64,000 bases of DNA from positions 511,001 to 575,000 of the forward strand of contig CAJHZI010000475.1 in the NCBI GenBank assembly GCA_905160935.1, in the 5' to 3' direction. The notes below the pieces were generated by a model. It was not told the origin of the DNA and made no database searches. It worked only from the letters and a program-made list of their open reading frames with translations. Shown piece by piece: positions 1 to 13,900 of this stretch. Numbering within the stretch: the stretch's first letter is position 1; each line of letters opens with the position of its first letter. A program made the translations under genes and the position numbers. This stretch comes from Enchytraeus crypticus (lineage: Eukaryota; Annelida; Clitellata; Enchytraeida; Enchytraeidae).

Positions 1-2254
1 TTTCAGAACATTGGCAAGTGGTTGGAAAGTCAGCAGAATTTAAGCAACTCCACACCTTAATCTGATATCATACTCTGACCTTGCTGGATTGTCAACAAAC
101 TTAATGCATAAAAAAAAAAAAAAAAACAGTATTAGGGCCTCTAGTACATGTTCATCACTACACCATGTGCTATTTATAAGAAAATAATTACAGCATTTGG
201 CTATAAAAAGAAATAGAAAAATAGAAAGAATATAGAATGAATATCTATTTTCAGGTCAGTGCTATCCCAGTAACATCCAAAGCACAAATTCTTAACTGTA
301 TCACTGACTTAAACTACAAACAGAAGAGATCTATAGTTGTCATATTATGCATTACAAATTAACACCTCACTCCCATTATCAGTTAGTTTTCATATGGAAG
401 AGAAAGAATTGATGAAAGCAGACTGATTTAAGCGAAAATATTTGGTACCCTTTAAAATGGTGATTTTCCATTGCCTTCATCAACATCTGCATTATCTGCC
501 TCTTTATGGTTCTAAAAAGGCAACTAATGCAGATGCTGTATGGTAATATGCAGATGCTATAAGTTAAGGTATGCATACAGTCATCTGTTTACCTTAACTT
601 TCGCCTAATTAAACTTTAATTTTACAGAAATTATAAAAGTAACATTTAGTTGGGTCTGTTACGTGCATGCTACATGCCTATAATATAAAATCGAGAACAA
701 TGTCATTCTGAATTACAATTAAACATAAATCATTTTCATATAGAGCTTAACTACACCATATTAAATCTGCGAGTAATCGATTTATATTTTTCTTTTTTAA
801 TTTTGTATTACAGTGAACGCTTATAGTATCTCATCTAGGAATCCCACTTTATGATGTATTACTGCATAGGATTCCATCTTGAGAGGGTCTTTATTTTCAC
901 TACTTCTAAACTGCAGGAATTTCATAACAAGTAATGCTCGTGAAAACTAATGGAGCCAGTGCCAATGTCGGTAAGATATCCAATTCTGGATCAGTGTGTG
1001 TGGGCTAAAATCCTGAGCTTGCCCATAACTGATATCGTTTTCGAGAAACAAAACTTACTTTAACATCAGCTCCTTTTACGGCTTTTTAATAGAGTCTATA
1101 GGTGGAAATGTTATAAAGCCAATCCTTACATTATTTTTCTATTAACCTTCCACATAAAATACACACATGCTAACAGAAATTATTTAGAAGTATGTCGTCA
1201 CTATTCTTTTTTATTCATTTCATATGAAGAAGCTATAGGGAGCTACTTCCGGTTCACAATCATCACAAAGCACTTTTTATTAGATTGTCTGTTTTTGCGA
1301 CTGAATCTTTAAGAATTGTCAAATCCACAAAAGAAAGTATTTAACATATAATTTAGAGGAGACTCATCACTAAGCTTAGTACTGGGCATGAGGATGTACC
1401 TTCTGAAAGTGGAAATGAATTTAAATAGCACTGATATACTTCTGACTTGCAAGATATTAATCAATCAATCAATCAGTAAGAATTTAACATCCGGTTCCTC
1501 GCCACAAGGCAAATTCAGGGACATTTCTTGCGGACTATACACAAACAGGCGCCAAAGCACCACACAATGATGACTAAGTACACACAGCCCACAAGAGAAA
1601 ACAGCTAAATAGCAGCTGGGATGTAAATACAGTTTAGGCAACAACTGGTAAAGCAGCAGCAACAATAGAGTGAAATAGTCAACCATTAATCAGAATGGAA
1701 TCCAAATCAAGCCTAGGATCAAAATAGAATAGAAAACGTTATGTTAAACAGGGAAAATCCAATATATTACAAATCATTCCAAGGACGAGGTTGAGTAATT
1801 TAATGAAGGTTTCGGAATATATTGATACTCATCTACAAATATGGAAAAGAGATCATAGGATAAAAAAGTTGGATATGGAATCAAATAGTAACAATTTGTG
1901 TTACTCTCAATCATTTTTTTTAAAACAACAACTGATGTCAATAGTCAATTTTTTTATCAATAGTCAATACTAACATTGAGTAAATATTACTTAACCAGAT
2001 CCAAGCCAAAGAGCTGAAAAGAGTTCAAAAACATTAAATATCCACAAAATCTGTCCAAAGATATAGAATTAAAGAAATTATTTACGTTCTCGTTGTAACG
2101 CCTAAACACTATTTGAAAAAAATTAACAAAAGCACAATGATTTATTTCTTGCAAGACAAATAGCCAAGGCCGTGAATGTATTTTCCGCATTTTTTAAAAT
2201 CAATTTAGCTACTGGTACATAATTTTAGTATTAACGTAAAAATCCAGCAATATA
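1..2254. other. AT-rich stretch without a recognisable gene
   Basis: I see no exon with family similarity here. It holds a poly-A run near 110-126, a degenerate SINE copy (948-1076) and, at about 1460-1530, a TCAA repeat followed by a short module beginning ATTTAACATCCGGTTCCTC that recurs elsewhere in the window. Short open frames lack splice context or similarity. Confidence 0.5.
948..1076 (+). mobile_element. tRNA-derived SINE, family A, diverged copy
   Basis: The copy reads GGAGCCAGTGCCAATGTCGGTAAGA at the start, has a degraded B-box-like stretch (GGGCTAAAATCCTGAGC) and ends with the family tail around GACTGATATCG to TTTAACATCAGCT. It is one of about 14 copies in the window and among the more mutated. 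Confidence 0.6.
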
Positions 2255-2263
2255 TCAATATAT

Positions 2264-2265
2264 CG

Positions 2266-2330
<65 letters not shown>
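2264..2330. repeat. (TA)n microsatellite
   Basis: A nearly uninterrupted TA dinucleotide run of about 60 bases. Confidence 0.95.
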
Positions 2331-2335
<5 letters not shown>

Positions 2336-2796
2336 TAGAGCAATATATCGGATACAGAACGCCCTTTTGATAGTTTAGAAATTATACATAAAAACTAGGC
2401 ATATTTTAATTGTCAAAACTCAACTAAGCTACATTAATAACGTTTTCAAGCACAGCTATTATTATACTTAGAGAATTTCTACAACGTTAGGAAAATTATT
2501 TACTATATCGTATAACTATTACATTTTACGTCTAAAATTATTAAAAAATAACAAACTTATTCGGAAAAATAATAAAAAACATACGCTCGACATATTTGAT
2601 TATCCATTACGCCTCGCACAACAACTATGACGTGACTGGTCGATTTCATCCACCAATCACTACCTTTTTCACGTCGCATTACCAACACCTCGACCAATAG
2701 TAACGTTGAATTTTAGAATAGTTATCATTATTGGCTACAGAATCTCAGAAAGGAACAAAATATTTAAAAGCAAATCTACAGATACCGCGGACGGGA

Positions 2797-2955
2797 ATAA
2801 TAACAATAATAGCAAATTAGAGTGCTACAGTCATCAATGACAACAACGAGCACTATTGAGACAAAATCAAGCCGGCGAGCAAAAAAAGAAGGTCCAAAAA
2901 CGGTGCAAATTCCAAAATCCAGAAATTCAGTCCAAAGTAAAAAGAAAATCAGGAA
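2797..2955 (+). mobile_element. Interspersed repeat, family B
   Basis: The family starts after a (TAA/CAA)n tract with TTAGAGTGCTACAGTCATCA, continues with GAGCACTATTGAGACAAAAT and the AAGCCGGCGAGCAAAAA block, and ends near CAGAAATTCAGTCCAAAGT. It occurs about ten times in this window. It has no coding capacity of its own; class is not certain (short non-autonomous element). Confidence 0.7.
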
Positions 2956-3105
2956 CAGCAACAGTTTACGTGCTGGTCGCAACTCATGGACACTGGATGG
3001 AAGAGATGGGTCATCACTTGCCTATGGAACTATTCGTAAGAAATCAAAGGCCGATGTGAATCAAACGAAGACTTCCGAAGATTGGATAGAAGAGAATTCC
3101 AGATC

Positions 3106-3232
3106 ATAATAATAATAACAACAATTAAAGTGCTACAGTCATCAATGACAACATCGAGCACTATTGAGACAAAATCAAGCCGGCGAGCAAAAAGTAGGTC
3201 CAGAAACGGTGCAAATTCCAAAATCCAGATAA
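3106..3232 (+). mobile_element. Interspersed repeat, family B, second nearby copy
   Basis: A second family B copy about 310 bases downstream of the first, preceded by (AATAAC)n and reading TAAAGTGCTACAGTCATCAA and onwards through CCAAAATCCAG. The pair may be a local duplication. Confidence 0.7.
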
Positions 3233-3235
3233 AGA

Positions 3236-4925
3236 TAACATAACGGCACACTGGGTCAGGAAGCACAGATGCTTGTTTAAGAACCACTTCCTCCTTCATC
3301 TCCATGGTTATTAGTAATCGTTGCCTTTTGATGGCGCATCAGTTGCAGCCGGCGCGGATTTAAGAATAACCTTCCATCACCCTGGGATTTTTCCTTCCTA
3401 AGCTTTTACCAACACTCGGTCTTCCAAGTTGGTCACGCACAAAGTACTAACCGAGGTCGATGCAGCAAAACTTCGATAATTGACACGCAACTAAACCAAG
3501 TGCGCTAATCCCGCCGTCTATCTGCGGATCTGTAGATCTGCGGTGTAGCATGCTGGAAAGAAAGATTAGAGAGCGTGAAGGTAAACTAGGTCTCACAAGA
3601 GTAATTACTTTAGAAGACCGAGTAACAGCAGGCTCCATCACTTTAATCAAGTGAGCCATACAAGTTCGTCCTGGGAATTGATGGACTATTAATATAAACT
3701 ATTAAATTTTAATAAATACAGAAATATTTCTAGTTACAGGACTATATATATAATACTATATAACTATGAAGATATTTAATGTTTTAAATTATACTAGAAC
3801 ATTTTTAATCGCTAGGCTGATCAATCGTGGGTTCAGTGACCAGTTTTATGGGTGTCTTTTCTGATTGGTTTTCTGACTGTTTCCAACTTTTAGGACCCTC
3901 CTTCAAATTTTAAGACCCTCATTCATTAAATTTAAATCTGCACATTATAGTATATAAGAAATACAATTCGCATGTGAACTCTTAAGAGAAAGATTACTAA
4001 CAATTAATGAACAAATTTCATTTTCAAATCCAGGTTTCACAAAACTCGAAAAATAACATTCTAAATACTGAGTGCAGAATGTCAAGGCCAGTAGAAGTAA
4101 ACAAACAATATGTAAACAAAAGTTGCATGCATTTTAACTCTTATATTAATTTTTATTTGATTCTCAAGTTTTCAGAATGTTTAGCAGTCTCTGCAATACA
4201 AATATGCCTACAGTATTTATTATTGGTGTAACTCTTAATTATATGGTCTCAAATGTTTAGATTTAGTGCCTAGTTTCATTGCTGCCTTTACGGTCTCTAT
4301 GTATTAAGATATGAAATTACATCTAAACTTGTGTTATAAGTCTTCGCGACTTCCTGAACCAGTGTGGTTAAGTTAAGTTAATGACATATACTCTGCTCGT
4401 TAGCATCTGGAAATTTCTTCCGTCTAACTCATCGTATAGTACTCTTCCTCTCAATCCATAATTACCTCAGCTTTCAATGTATTTTAGAAAGCTATACGAG
4501 GTGGTTATTTAATAGTTTATGCTTCTGTGTAGTTAGTTATATACTTTTATGTCGATGTAATTATCAAATACTGAACATGACGGAAGGCACGGATTACTTT
4601 ATACGGCTTCCTTGTGCTAGTAGGTAATAGAACAGCGTTTGTCTACTCATATGGTGACCTCATTTCCGGATCTTGGATACTACGGTCTTAATATTTTGAA
4701 CAAATTTTATGTTTTAAACAATTTTGTAAGTGATCTAAGTTATAAACCTATATAAACAGATTAAACTTGTAAAGATTGAAACTGTTTTTCAGATTGTTGA
4801 TAAAATTATTCTCCAGATATTGTTAAGAAACTTTATGTCAATTTAAATTATTTACTCGTTAATTTTGTTGATTTTGCTAATCACATAGACTGCTTAGGAT
4901 AGTACTGCTGTTGGCATTATTTATC
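3236..4925. other. No recognisable gene; likely upstream region of ERAL1
   Basis: Open frames such as the minus-strand one at 3447-3659 match nothing I know. The last few hundred bases before 4926 must contain the ERAL1 promoter and 5' UTR, but I see no distinctive element beyond AT-rich sequence. An in-frame stop at 4878 separates the ERAL1 start codon from upstream sequence. Confidence 0.4.
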
Positions 4926-7900
4926 ATGTTTACAAAATTACTGAATTGCGGGATGTTAATTCCTGGAAAAACTCCTGCTTCTTTCTATTCACATTCAAGA
5001 AAAGGTTGTATGGTATCTTCCATAGTACCTTACAATCCTCGATTTGAAATCATTGGAAGCAGATTTCTTACCAATCAATCTCATATTGCTTCCCCAGAGA
5101 AGCTAGATACTGTTGAGGGCACAAGGAGTCTAGGAATAACACCAAGTATGTTATATTTATTTTAATTTAATTGTAAATTCTAAATTTTAATTCTAAATTT
5201 AAAAAAAATTATTTTCATCCCAATTACATAGTTATCAAATTAGGAAAGTTAATCACGACTCTAGCCTCTATGCTAAGCAGAACTTTTCATGGGAACATTA
5301 TATGTAATAGAATTCATTGTGTGCTCTGTTGATTCCTTGCTGTATTGTGCAATTGTTGTAAAAACCTAATTTGCTATTTTATTTATTATTTCTGATAGAA
5401 TAACAGTTTAATAGCAATTTATTTTTTCGGCCTACAAAATTTAAACATTATGCAGTTATTATATAATGATAAGATACTTGTACCTCATGTTTTGTTACAT
5501 ATTTATTACTGAATTGCCTGCATAAATTCATAATGTTGTGATACCATCGCCAGATTACTAGGAAATTTGAATAGATCTATTTAATACTGGTGCTTAGTTA
5601 TCCATGATTTTACTTTACTTTTGTATACTTAAAAATCTTATGCTATCTTTTTTATGTTAATTACGATTTAGAGGAACAAAAGCGACTGCAGAGGCAGAAG
5701 CCAGCAAGGCAGAGGGCAGACACTGAAATACTGAAAGTAGCGATCATTGGAGCCCCAAATGCCGGCAAGTCTACGCTTACAAATCAACTGCTGGGTTGGA
5801 AGGTAAGATGATAATTTAAATGGAAATTAGGTGCATGTTATATATGTAACAGAATGAAAGATGATAATTTAAATGGAAATTAGGTGCATGTTATATATGT
5901 AACAGAATGAAAGATGATAATTTAAATGGAAATTAGGTGCATGTTATATATGTAACAGAATGAAGGATGATAATTTAATTGGAAATTAGGTGCATGTTAT
6001 ATATGTAACAGAATGAAGGATGATAATTTAATGGAAATTAGGTGCATGTTGAAGGATGATAATGTAAGGTGCAGAATGAAAGGATGATAATTTAAATGGA
6101 AATTAGGTGCATGTTATATATGTAACAGAATGAAGGATGATAATTTAAATGGAAATTAGGTGCATGTTATATATGTAACAGAATGAAGGATGATAATTTA
6201 AATGGAAATTAGGTGCATGTTATATATGTAACAGAATGAAGGATGATAATTTAAATGGAAATTAGGTGCATGTTATATATGTAACAGAATGAAGGATGAT
6301 AATTTAAATGGAAATTAGGTGCATGTTATATATGTAACAGAATGAAAGATGATAATTTAAATGGAAATTAGGTGCATGTTATATATGTAACAGAATGAAA
6401 GATGATAATTTAAATGGAAATTAGATGCATGTTATATATGTAACAGAATGAAAGATGATAATTTAAATGGAAATTAGGTGCATGTTATATATGTAACAGA
6501 ATGAAAGATGATAATTTAAATGGAAATTAGGTGCATGTTATATATGTAACAGAATGAAAGATGATAATTTAAATGGAAATTAGACACACATTGTATATGT
6601 AGCAGAACGAATAATATAGAAGTATTAGTAGTTAGAAGCTAAAGCTCTACTTACATAGGCATGCAGGCTTCAATCATGACTTAGCTTGGTCATCTGCTGT
6701 CATAATGTGCACATGCACAAAAGTCAAATACTTGCATACTAGTGTGCTTAGTGGATTTGTTTAGCCACTATTCTAGTCATACTAGCAATCAATCATTTAA
6801 CGCCAGTTAGAAGGTCTAATTTGTGTGAATATTTCACCTCATCTAGCTTTGGTTATCTCTAATAAAATGTGTTTTATTGCTCTAGATTGCCCCAGTATCT
6901 GCAAAAGTACATACAACAAGACAACGCACCCTTGGAGCTTTAACCCAGGAGAATAAACAAGTGGTTTGTTTTACTTTGATTCTTTTTAGTTTATGTGTAA
7001 ATATGTTTCATTTTGAGCCTTTTTAGTTTATGTTATATGTTTCATTTTGAGTCTTTTTAGTTTATGTGTAAATACGTTTTTAGTTTGAGTCTTCTTGGCA
7101 TATGTATAAATAAACTAATGATGTTTAGTCTTTGTAAAGGGTATTTTCTGAATTTGTAGGTTTGATTTATGTTGATTTAAACATATGCATCTATGTTTTC
7201 ATTCGATAAAGAAAGATTATATAAAATATTTTTTTATCAAAGGACATAAATATCGTGAGACAACCTTGATAGATGGTCACTTAAGCACATGTTGTTTATC
7301 GACAGAATTAAGTAAATACAAATATTAATAAAGAGATAATTTATCAAATGAAACTGCCCATCTGTATTGTGTTGGGCTCATCTGTTGTTTGTTGGAACAC
7401 ATCCTAACTCGTAATGAGCAGTAACATTTTATATAATGTGTTTAAATATTAATACTGTATTGTATTGTATTCTATTTTACTGTTTTCTATTGTATTCTAT
7501 CAAGTAATACATGGTATTATATTGTATTATATTTTGTAAAGTAATAATTGTATTCTATTAGCACTTGTCATGTGTTGTATTAATAATTATTCCTTCTTTT
7601 AATGATATCTGACTTAACGCAGAAATCTTACCTAGTTAGAAAAGCGCTTACAGGTTCATACAGGTGAATACACAAGTGCATTATCATCAATCATTGTGCA
7701 AAGTAATTGCATCGTAATTGTATTGCATCGTATTGTCAGGCATTGTGTAGAGTTATGCTCTCTATTGTTGTATATTGCTATATACTGTATATTTAGATTT
7801 TCCTTGACACTCCGGGAATAATCGTTCCAGGAAAAGTAAAAAAGTGAGTTGATATAATTTGATTTGTAATTTATTTAGTTTTATGTGATTCATGATAAAA

Positions 7901-10900
7901 AATTACTGGCTGCCATTTACTGGCTACTCTCATTAACGATAGCTTATATTATACAGAAATCTTGATTTTTTTGACTAGGATTAGGATGAAGTTTAAACAG
8001 AATATTTACTAAAGTTATAACGACAATATTTATGTAAGAAATTGATGCAATTTTGCCCTTGTCGTTTATCTTATCTATTTTCTCTATATATTGTATCTTC
8101 TGCAGCAGATAATAATCATATTAATCTTCTGAAAATTGATCTTTATTTTATGTACTTTTACATATCACGATGTACAGTCGCTATCTTTCTGATGTAAAAT
8201 CTATGTATTTATTTTGACTTATTGAGAAAGATTTAATAGATTGATAAGTATTATTTTACATATATATCCATGGTTGATGGTAGTACTCTAATTGCTCTTG
8301 TATACGCGCAGACATAATTTGGAGAAAACCCTCCTCATTGATCCGCATTCTGCTATTGAAGAGGCTGATTTAAGTGAGTTTTATATTTTTATTTTTATTT
8401 TTGAATTTTTTTAAAAATGAGTCTCTTTTTATTTAAACTGTTTTAAAATTTTGTTTTAGTTTTTTTAGTGACATTGTCTTTTTTATCAATCTATCTCGTG
8501 CAGTCTTGTTTTGCTATTAGTTATTGGTATGATAAAGTTATTGGCTTGACACTTTATATTTACATGTTTCATTGTTTTGCTATTCATATGACGTCATAAG
8601 CATTTCTACATTGCCCAATATGCTCAGACTCACTCAGGACAATTTATTGAGTGTTTTATTATGTTTTTACTAAATTTTATTTTGTTAATTTATTTTTGCT
8701 TTATAATTATTGTTCTTTTACGGTTCGCAGTGGCGGTCTCACTATTTGTATTTTGTATAGTTGCAGTGATGATCTCACTGTTTGTATTTTGTACAGTTGC
8801 AGTGGTGATCTCACTGTTTGTATTTTGTACAGTTGCTGTGGTGGTCTCACTGTTTGTATTTTGTACAGTTGCTGTGGTGGTGGACGTATCACATGTTTGG
8901 CACAGAGCCAAGCTTGATCTTGAAATAATGAAAGCTCTTCAACTTCATGTGGACAAGAAATCTATTTTAATATTAAATAAGGTTAGTGTTTTATCAATTC
9001 AAATTTAACACCCATATCTTGAGCTACCAGTGACATTGAGAGGAACTTTGTTGATGTTTTGGCATGGCTGTGGTTTTCTTGATTCTGCTAACAGAGGATT
9101 CTGCTTTAATTCAGTTTGGATATTATACCTCAAGGTTCTTAATGGTTGATCATATTCAATTCTTCATTACGACGCAAAGAGTTGCAGTTTTAATGAAAAT
9201 AAAATTGCAATATAAAAAGACATCTGTACAAGATGTAGAATAAGATATCTGTTCTTACTGGACTTAAATATTATTTATGTTTATCTCTGATAATCAGGAA
9301 TCTTTTTCTTTAATTGATTTATTGATAAATATTCTCATTTTTAGTACAATAACCTAAATCATATGTTTCAAAGATCCCAACAACTGTTATAGAATATTGA
9401 ACTGCTATTTACTGATTAATCGTATCTTACCAGTAAGCTCCATGTTCATTAATAATAATAAAAGGTTTAACGTCCGTTTCCTCATGCTAGGATGATGTCA
9501 AGGACATCGCCATTATTGACTGCACAGGTTGATCTGATAAAAGACAAGCAGGAGCTGTTGGGCGTGGTCAGAACTTTGACTGACGGCATTGTGGGAGGAG
9601 TCAAAGATTGGTCGACTAAGCGAGAGAAACGTAGCCCTGTTAATCTGCAACAGCTGTTTGATAAAACCAAAACCGTTACATTGTCTGCGGTTAAACAGCG
9701 CAGCGGGGAAAAGGTCCGGAATATGAAAGAATTTGAACCTAAGACCGATTCTACATCTTTTGTTAATCGTCAGATGAATGATGCCATCAGTAATGATGCC
9801 ATCACTAATGATACCATCATCCGTAATGATGGCATCAGTAATGGCATGGACTCAACAGTTAGAATGCCTCCATTGTCAACGACAACATCTAGTACTACTT
9901 ACTCTTCTTCTCGTGGTGAATTATCTCAAAATATTCAGCAGAAATATAACAAGCTGGGAAGTTCCAAAGAGTGGGAAACTTCAATTTCTGATGAAAGTGA
10001 CATTTCTGCATGTAGTCAAGCCGATGGTTTACTTGTAAGTGGCACCACTGTGGCTTCAATCAATAGTAAAATAATTGAATCGTTCCCAACGCAAGACAAT
10101 AATCTGTCGATAGATATTTGTGAGAGCATTCTGTCGCTAGACGAATGCTCTTACGATGAATGCACTGATGATGATATGAAGTCAAGCTATTCATCAGATG
10201 TCACTACTCAAAACTATAAAATTTCTCCTGTTAATAGCCACAACGATACAAAAATTAGTAGAGACAGAATACCTTCTAGTGATTCTACAGGTAAAAGAGA
10301 TTCTAATATTGAAAGAACTTCCAATGTTGAACTAGTAACTTATTCAAAAGCAAAACCTGGAGATGGTAGCGGTGAGTTTCCAGAAAGCAGTGATAATACT
10401 GACTTTGCTAAGCGCTGTAACGATGATCTCTCATCTTGGAGTCCGAAAGAATCCACGCAGAGAGATTTGTCAGTCCCTGACGCTTGGAATGATTACTACA
10501 AGAAATTGAAACAAGTTGAACAGCTGGTCCGAGAAAGGAGGGGTTGGTCACATTTCAGTCGAGTCTTCATGATATCTGCTATATCCGGTGACGGAGTGAC
10601 TGAAATAAAGGTATTTTCTTAGATTAAAATAGTAATAATATTAAAATTATTAACTTTCGTTTTGGTTTCGTTTTTAGATAAATCTACTTTTACATGTCAG
10701 GCCTCATTCAGTGCACGCATTCATTTATTTAATCATCCTCCGAGAGCTACGTTACTTATGAAAAGATAATTATTTATATTAGATTTAATTTATTTTTCAG
10801 GAATTAATAATAACAATAAGGGGTAGAATGTAAGGAAAAAAGAGGCAGAGGCAGGCCGAGGTTAGGTATGTTAGATGATTTAAAGATCCACTCATATGTG

Positions 10901-13900
10901 AACATGAAGAGGAAAGCGGAAGACAGAGAAGAGTGGAGGCGTTATATACCATGAACCTGCCAGTAGGTAGTGCACTAAGAGAGAATAATATAGGTGTAAC
11001 GTCCATTTCCTCATCTAAGAATGATGTCAGGGATGTTAAACTGCTATATTGGAGTGTGACGTTAAACCGCTATATTGGACCCCTGTGCATTATGATTTTC
11101 TACTTAAGAAGCTTAATAAATATTTTGTAAAAACAATGTTATTACTAGTTATTATTAGTATTATTATTATTATTATTTGTCTAATTGTTTGATCTATGCT
11201 GTTATTGTGGTGATGCTAATTTGTTTACAATGAAATTGTTTTCTCGTAGGACTATTTTCTGAATTCAACGTACAGATCCGATTGGCTGTATCATCCTTCC
11301 TTAGTTACAGACCAGAATCCCATGAGATTGGCGAAGCTGTGCGTGTGGGAGAGGTAGGTGAGGTTGTTGTTGTTGTTGTTCTTGTGGTTGTTGTTTCACA
11401 GGCTGATTTGAATGACTGGTTGTAGCTGAATAGATTGTATGGACACAATATGGATCCAATAGTATTGTCAAACGTTATCTTTAATCTTTCAAATTCTGTT
11501 AGTTTTAATCGAATAATAATAATAACAACAATTAGAGTGATACTGTCGTCAATGACAACATCGAGCACTTTTATTATTTATTTTTTATCAAGTATTTTTT
11601 TACATTAAGAGACTCATGTGTTAAACATAGTAATTATTAACTGTGACTTATTTAATTAAGCTATTTGTTTAAATGTTAATTTATATTTTTATGATTTATT
11701 TCTTTTGCAATTTATTAACTGGCTCCATTTCTACGTCAATAAAGCTGCTACTTCCATCGGCCGCTATATTGGTCGTGCAGTTTCGTGTATTCAATTAAAT
11801 GGCCCGTGATCACAATTGTTTGTATTTATTTTGACCGTGGCTTAGATTGATTTACAGTATTGCATTCTAGATTATTATTTGCATTTAGTCAAAAACGTTT
11901 GTAATAAATTTTTTTATTTTATTCTTGTTTACCATCCATGCTGCAGTTTTAGACGAATGAAATTGATTCAGTATAAACTGACGCAGTGTTAATATCTAAG
12001 AATATTAACCGAAGACTTTTTTACTTATTCTCTCCGCTTTTCCAAAATTTTAGACTTTACCACAATTTTAATAAATTATCTTCAACCTGTTTGGTAGTGC
12101 TCGTATCAAAACCTCCTAAAGCATCATCAGCGATGGACGAACCCATGAGATTTGAACCCAATATCCTCTATCCTGAAGAATGCTGAGCCAATGTGCCACT
12201 GATATACCTCACTGTGTTAGTTGTTATATGGTGTGGACGCTTCTTTACAAATACTTCTGTCTACAGTTGCACCACTCTGTTTTAAGATATCATCAGTTGA
12301 TTTAATGATTTCAATTGTCATTGTGACATTTAATGATTTTAATTGTCATTGTGACATTTAATGATTTTAATTGTCATTTTGACATTTAATGATTTTAATT
12401 GTTATTGTGACATTTAATGATTTTAATTGTTATTGTGACATTTAATGATTTTAATTGTTATTGTGACATTTAATGATTTTAATTGTCATTGTGACATTTA
12501 ATGATTTTAATTGTCATTTTGACATTTAATGATTTTAATTGTTATTGTGACATTTAATGATTTTAATTGTTATTGTGACATTTAATGATTTCAATTGTCA
12601 TTGTGACATTTAATGATTTTAATTGTCATTGTGACATTTAATGATTTTAATTGTTATTGTGACATTTAATGATTTTAATTGTTATTGTGACATTTAATGA
12701 TTTCAATTGTCATTGTGACATTTAATGATTTTAATTGTCATTGTGACATTTAAAGATTTTAATTGTCATTGTGACATTTAAAGATTTTAATTGTCATTAT
12801 GACAGACTGTTGGAGCATTTGCCTGACGAGATACCGTATGAAATCACTGTGGTAAGTTTACAGGATATTTATCGTTTCTACTCTTTTTCTGGTGGCCAGT
12901 GATGGGTATGGGAAACTTTAGGTAAATAGTCAAGGAATGTGAAGGAAGGCTTCCGTTGAATCCTAATTTTGTAAAACTATTGACAGTTTGGTGTTAACCC
13001 ATGTTGAGGCCGGGTTGCAGATGAATGAACCAACCGTGGATTGCATATGTCGTAAAAAGGCGACAATGCACTCATTTGTCATAAAAAGGCGACAATGCAC
13101 TCATTTGTCGTAAAAAGGCGACAATGCACTCATTTGTCGTAAAAGGGCGCTCATTTGTCGTAAAATGCACTAAGATTCAAACCAATGTCAAAAAGAGTTT
13201 TTTTATGCGTGTATCTAGTGGTGACTGGTTTCATTCAGATTACTTTTAATTTGTCTGCAAAGTTTATTTTGATGTGGAATTGAGTTTGTGCAATGTATAT
13301 GGCCTCTTGCCTTCATCAGAGAATGTATGTGTTAGAATGTTATGCTATTGTTTACCCACAATGAACTCTTCTATTGTAATCTAGCATTTGTAGATGTTCT
13401 ATTGATTTAGACTATATCTATTAATAAATTCTGTTTGAATGTATGTGAAACGCAAACTATAATAATACATGATACTTAAATCCCAGAAATTAATGAAAAA
13501 TGCGTGTTCCAGTTCTCCACAAATTCTACTTATTCTCATTAATTCTGTATTTGTTATGTCTTAATTCTGTATTAGAATGTCTCAATAGCGTAGGGGTAAC
13601 GTCGTGAAGTTTTAAGTGACAGATCCTGAGGTGCATTAAACCTCGTGGGTTCGAATCCCGGCCGCGCTGATCTGAGAGTAAATTCTCGAACATTCACTGG
13701 ACTGGTTACACGGAAAATGATCTAAATTGCCTAACGGTTTAAATATGTGGTATTAAAAAGGATAGATATCGACATAGTTGATCATTTCACTATAATGCGT
13801 GTTTACGTTTTTACTTTATTTATTGCTTCAACAGAGGCTTTGCTGTTGGGAGATGTCAGAGGAAAGCCTTTGGAGAGCCAGTTTTGATATCATCTGTCCG

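Noticed and set aside
2630-2720. CCAAT-containing promoter (two CCAAT motifs at about 2650 and 2695)
   Set aside because: No gene start is recognisable nearby on either strand, and CCAAT is frequent by chance in AT-rich DNA.
3447-3659. 70-residue minus-strand frame near the left end
   Set aside because: No recognisable domain or supporting exon; kept only as unexplained sequence.
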